Source: Bacteroidia bacterium (GTDB lineage Bacteria; Bacteroidota; Bacteroidia; Bacteroidales; Paludibacteraceae). Taken from it: a DNA stretch of 64,000 bases. The stretch covers positions 99,814 through 163,813 of the forward strand of contig SAAO01000002.1 in NCBI GenBank assembly GCA_009929375.1. Reading direction: 5' to 3'. Positions 61,892 to 64,000 of this stretch are shown one piece after another. The notes under the pieces are model-generated. The model was not told where the DNA came from. It ran no database searches and worked only from the letters and a program-made list of their open reading frames with translations. Both the position numbers and the translations under genes were made by a program. How positions within the stretch are numbered: position 1 is the first letter of the stretch; each line of letters opens with the position of its first letter.

Positions 61892-61910
61892 GTTTAAATG
61901 GTGTTTAAAA
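61892..61910. repeat. Paired GTTTAAA motif, copy 10
   Basis: GTTTAAATGGTGTTTAAAA, two bases before the start codon of the 82-residue gene; it also supplies the stop codon of the upstream ATPase gene. Confidence 0.8.
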
Positions 61911-62498
61911 GAGTGATTGTTGACCGTTGGAGTTAGGCAATACCTGCATGCTGTTAGCCTGATTGAACCGGCCTTTGATATAGGCGCGTCCACGTTTTAC
62001 CATTACAAGCGCATCAACTTCATGTTTCCATTTAGTGATGTCGACGCCCATTTGCATAACCAGGTGATAGGATAGTTTACGGCGTTTGAATTCGTGTCGT
62101 AGGTCTTCGAACTGTTGATAGGTCATTTGAATATGCTGAACCGAATCGAAGATTACAAAGCGGTATTTACCGTTTTTAATCTGCTTTTTGATAGCTTCGT
62201 AGCTCTTTTCGTGAATGAAGCGAACATTGTTTGAGGTTACCTTGCAGAGCTGTAAGCGGCTTTGTAAGGTTTTAGAGTTCAGGCGTTCCTCTGCAGATAT
62301 GTAAAGAACACGTCCGAAATTCTCAGCAAGGTACTGAGCAAACAGTGCGCAATAAGTTGATTTTCCGCTTTTAGCCTCACCTTGTATAAGCGTGCTAAAA
62401 CGGATGTCCGGTTCGTCGAATAATAGCTTCCAGTCGCCTGCAAAGTCGTATGTTTCAACTGTGCGTCCGGCTATTTCGGAGGGTGATTGTGTTCTCAT
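61905..62498 (-). CDS. RecA/RadA-fold ATPase
   Basis: 197 residues from MRTQSPSEIAGRTVETYDFA, which follows the previous stop; an 11-codon longer frame overlaps it. Walker A GEAKSGKS (about 40-47), RVLYISAEERLNSKTLQSRL and Walker B FVIFDSVQHIQ place it among RadA/DnaB-like ATPases. It ends SNGQQSLF, a possible clamp-binding tail. Early position suggests a role in replication or repair of phage DNA. Confidence 0.85.
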   Translation of the reverse strand: MRTQSPSEIAGRTVETYDFAGDWKLLFDEPDIRFSTLIQGEAKSGKSTYCALFAQYLAENFGRVLYISAEERLNSKTLQSRLQLCKVTSNNVRFIHEKSYEAIKKQIKNGKYRFVIFDSVQHIQMTYQQFEDLRHEFKRRKLSYHLVMQMGVDITKWKHEVDALVMVKRGRAYIKGRFNQANSMQVLPNSNGQQSLF

Positions 62499-62502
62499 AG
62501 TG

Positions 62503-62751
62503 TTAGTTTTGAAGTGATAGCCATATTTCAAAAGCTTCCTGCTGTAGCTTTTCGAGTTCTGCCCAGGTGATGCTTTCTATTGTCTTGCCATGTTTATCCA
62601 AATTCACATAAAGTGATGTGCGTTTAGTTTCATGGTCTGATACGATAACTACGCTGTTATCATACTCGTTTCCAAATTTTTGAAATACTGCGCCATTGTC
62701 ATGCTGTGTGATAATAGCGTCCATTACGTTCGGTGTTTGTTGTGTTTTCAT
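62503..62751 (-). CDS. Unknown early phage protein, 82 residues
   Basis: MKTQQTPNVMDAIITQHDNG, a beta-rich centre (NSVVIVSDHETKRTSLYVNL) and a helical end (AELEKLQQEAFEIWLSLQN). Coupled by 4-base overlap to the HTH gene upstream. No family recognised. Confidence 0.65.
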   Translation of the reverse strand: MKTQQTPNVMDAIITQHDNGAVFQKFGNEYDNSVVIVSDHETKRTSLYVNLDKHGKTIESITWAELEKLQQEAFEIWLSLQN

Positions 62752-62948
62752 GCTGATAGTGTTTGATTAGTTGGTTTACCGTATTTCTCTTTTGCGCATT
62801 TCATAATGCGGTCGTAGTTTTTGCCTTTTCCGGCTTCGAGCGCGTTCGTTACTGTGTTCTGGTGGATTCCCAGAAGCTCAGCAACCTCCTTTTTCCAACC
62901 GTGTGGAAGTAATAGAGGCTTTTCAGTTTCAATAATTTGTGTGGCCAT
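62748..62948 (-). CDS. Ner-like helix-turn-helix regulator
   Basis: 66 residues from MATQIIETEKPLLLPHGWKK. The HTH is GWKKEVAELLGIHQNTVTNA with a basic recognition segment. As the first leftward early gene facing the repressor, it holds the place of Mu ner, which turns down early and repressor promoters. The longer frame starting at 62,999 would overlap the promoter region. Confidence 0.8.
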   Translation of the reverse strand: MATQIIETEKPLLLPHGWKKEVAELLGIHQNTVTNALEAGKGKNYDRIMKCAKEKYGKPTNQTLSA

Positions 62949-62972
62949 TGTTTTGTATTTTATAAATTTTAG

Positions 62973-62980
62973 TACCTTTG
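62973..62980 (+). promoter_or_regulatory. -7 box for the repressor gene
   Basis: TACCTTTG (TAnnTTTG) on the plus strand, 83 bases before the repressor ATG. Both operator dyads then lie inside the leader. Confidence 0.45.
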
Positions 62981-63006
62981 TGGCGTTGTGTATAATCACA
63001 ACGGCA

Positions 63007-63014
63007 CAAAAATA
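63007..63014 (-). promoter_or_regulatory. -7 box of the leftward early promoter
   Basis: The minus strand reads TATTTTTG (TAnnTTTG), 59 bases before the Ner-like gene. It touches operator 1 (63013-63030), so repressor binding would block it. Confidence 0.6.
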
Positions 63015-63030
63015 AACCTTTTTAGTTTAT
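63013..63030. promoter_or_regulatory. Repressor operator 1
   Basis: TAAACCTTTTTAGTTTAT: dyad TAAAC-N7-GTTTA overlapping the early promoter box. Confidence 0.65.
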
Positions 63031-63046
63031 TACGCAACAGTTTGTG

Positions 63047-63064
63047 TAAACTTTTTTAGTTTAT
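63047..63064. promoter_or_regulatory. Repressor operator 2
   Basis: TAAACTTTTTTAGTTTAT, one base different from operator 1 and 34 bases further on. It overlaps the repressor start codon, so it may serve autoregulation. Confidence 0.65.
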
Positions 63065-63728
63065 GAGTAAAAATATTTCTGAAATACGAAAAAAGTGGTT
63101 TATACAGCAGGCCGAAAGGCTTAAAGCTGCAGGCACTACGTATGCTGAAATAGCTGATAAACTGGGCGTTTTACCTCAGTATTTAAATGGAATACTAAAA
63201 GGTGACAGGGGTGCATCCGAAAAACTTGTTTCGAAATTTTGTGAACTGTATGATATAAACCAAAATAGTTTATATCAGCAAATAAAAGGTTATGATAAAC
63301 CTTTTACAGATGAGCAGATGTTGAATGAGGGCACGCCGCTAATACCTATTGAAGCGGTGGCAGGATATGGAAGAGGTGATGTAACTGTACTGGACTCAGA
63401 AATTAAGGAACGCTATTCGGTTCCTGAGTTCGATGTTCGGGGTGTGAAGTTTCTTATTCGCGTGTCCGGGAGTAGTATGTATCCAAAGTACAGCAATGGC
63501 GATGTACTGGCATGCAAGCCAATAACGGATGTAAGCTTCTTTCAGTGGGGTAAGGTGTATGTATTAGACACCGACCAGGGCGCACTGGTGAAACGTTTGT
63601 TTCCAGGGGATGGTGATGGTAAAATAGAATGTCGGTCAGACAACAAAGAGCATTATCCGCCATTTCAGATGTATAAGTCATCTATCCGTTCCGTTTATAT
63701 AGTAGTAGGTGTCATCCGCCTGGAGTGA
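63063..63728 (+). CDS. CI-like repressor with S24 peptidase domain
   Basis: 221 residues. The N-terminal HTH (about 20-48: AGTTYAEIADKLGVLPQYLN) binds DNA. The C-terminal LexA/S24 domain has the nucleophile Ser138 in SGSSMYPKYSNGD and the general base Lys177 in GALVKRLFPG, so it may self-cleave in a RecA-dependent SOS response. Mu's own repressor is not of this type; a CI/LexA-type repressor would link induction to DNA damage. An operator-like dyad lies inside the gene. Confidence 0.93.
   Translation: MSKNISEIRKKWFIQQAERLKAAGTTYAEIADKLGVLPQYLNGILKGDRGASEKLVSKFCELYDINQNSLYQQIKGYDKPFTDEQMLNEGTPLIPIEAVAGYGRGDVTVLDSEIKERYSVPEFDVRGVKFLIRVSGSSMYPKYSNGDVLACKPITDVSFFQWGKVYVLDTDQGALVKRLFPGDGDGKIECRSDNKEHYPPFQMYKSSIRSVYIVVGVIRLE
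63252..63276. promoter_or_regulatory. Operator-like dyad inside the repressor gene
   Basis: GATATAAAC-N7-GTTTATATC, a perfect 9-bp dyad with the same TAAAC-N7-GTTTA core as operators 1 and 2, about 190 bases into the gene. Confidence 0.55.
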
Positions 63729-63832
63729 CCGCCAAAAATGGCGAAAAAGCACCTTTTGGGCTATGCGCGTATTTTAAGCGCATTATACCCCAATTTACAA
63801 CACAAAAATACTCATGTCAATATAAAATGAAA

Positions 63833-63887
63833 AATCGTGTAAATCCAAGAATTTACACGATTCGTTCATTTAAATTTGCACGATTCG
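63833..63887. repeat. Repeated sites at the right prophage end (transposase-site candidates)
   Basis: AATTTACACGATTCG (63850-63864) and AATTTGCACGATTCG (63873-63887) are direct repeats 23 bases apart, and AATCGTGTAAAT (63833-63844) is an inverted copy. Three sites near the repressor-side end are what Mu-type transposases bind. The end itself could be the CA at 63,894-63,895 or at 63,907-63,908. Sequence from there to 64,000 would be the island again; I see no identifiable gene in it. Confidence 0.6.
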
Positions 63888-64000
63888 AAACGCCAATTAA
63901 AAATTCCACCTATTAATTTTGAATTATTGAATCATTCAAATATATTTTGGTTCGGGGAAAAAATAGAAATTTATGTTGAGAACAATCAGGTCAAATATAG

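Larger units (their letters stand above)
27160..63895. mobile_element. Mu-like transposable prophage (borders approximate)
   Basis: A DDE transposase of MuA type, MuB-like ATPase, S24 repressor, gp16-like and DUF3164 proteins, Mu-type head genes (gp27/28/29/30/36-like), contractile tail genes, lysis genes and fibres lie in one block of about 37 kb. This is close to the 37-kb size of Mu. The repressor end is on the right. I could not find a matching 5-base target duplication, so borders are estimates: the left end lies in 26,900-27,270 and the right end just past the repeated sites at 63,833-63,887. No gene looks broken, so it may be active. Confidence 0.9.
13335..64000. mobile_element. tRNA-integrated element carrying type I RM genes (right end outside the window)
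   Basis: Runs from the tRNA 3' fragment and integrase to beyond the window. Its cargo is described gene by gene. It is interrupted from about 27,160 to 63,900 by a Mu-like prophage. The genes between 14.9 and 21 kb are more AT-rich than the host core genes. No conjugation genes were seen, so within the visible part it looks like an integrative island, not a full conjugative element; the unseen right part could change this. Confidence 0.7.

Noticed and set aside
63725..63916. 63-codon frame after the repressor
   Set aside because: Runs through the repeated transposase-site candidates at the prophage end and has no protein-like pattern.
63849..64000. Open frame running off the right edge (ends IFWFGEKIEIYVENNQVKY)
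   Set aside because: It could be the edge of an island gene interrupted by the prophage, but it has no start codon and too few residues outside the prophage to judge. Not called.

Overview
The window comes from the chromosome of a Bacteroidota bacterium, most likely of the order Bacteroidales. The grounds are the TAnnTTTG promoter boxes upstream of many genes, the lack of Shine-Dalgarno sequences, two secreted proteins with type IX secretion-type C-terminal tails, and protein families typical of the phylum. I cannot name the genus. The window is three DNA layers nested in one another.

Layer 1, bases 1 to about 13,300, is host core genome: class I fumarate hydratase, the GTPase YchF, an ORF6N-domain protein, purN, the run acpP-fabF-rnc, a long-chain acyl-CoA ligase, a small winged-helix protein and a large secreted HExxH protein.

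Layer 2 starts at about 13,335 and runs past the window end. It is an integrative element with a tyrosine integrase beside a 17-base piece that reads as the 3' end of a tRNA gene, the expected scar of integration into a tRNA. Its cargo is an integrase-coupled unknown gene, an excisionase-like HTH protein, a ParB-domain/DNA-methyltransferase fusion, a replication-initiator-like protein, a beta-helix surface protein, an SRAP peptidase, and hsdM plus hsdS of a type I restriction-modification system. No hsdR lies in the window.

Layer 3, about 27,160 to 63,900, is a nearly complete Mu-like transposable prophage inserted just after hsdS. A CI-like S24 repressor (63,063, rightward) faces a leftward early operon: a Ner-sized HTH protein, a RecA-fold ATPase, the DDE transposase, the MuB-like ATPase, DUF3164 and gp16-like proteins, and many small unknowns. 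Head genes are split around a divergent control region at 34.1-34.28 kb. Terminase subunits, portal/MuF fusion, gp36-like and gpG-like genes run leftward. Protease-scaffold, capsid, sheath, tube, frameshifted tail chaperone, tape measure, baseplate, lysis and fibre genes run rightward, ending with a DNA adenine methyltransferase. A small lipoprotein gene pair with its own promoter box lies between the late and early blocks.

Main observations: (a) a paired GTTTAAA motif with a fixed 11-base period, found ten times in the prophage and mostly touching start codons; (b) operator dyads TAAAC-N7-GTTTA around and inside the repressor gene; (c) a canonical T TTT TTA slippery site giving a tail-chaperone fusion; (d) a one-protein spanin candidate in a lysis cassette inside the baseplate genes; (e) a portal-MuF protein with an extra C-terminal domain, and a CCCCTAACCCC palindrome inserted into its reading frame; (f) a duplicated SRAP gene end flanking the beta-helix gene. 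All product names are from reading the sequence; no database search was run.
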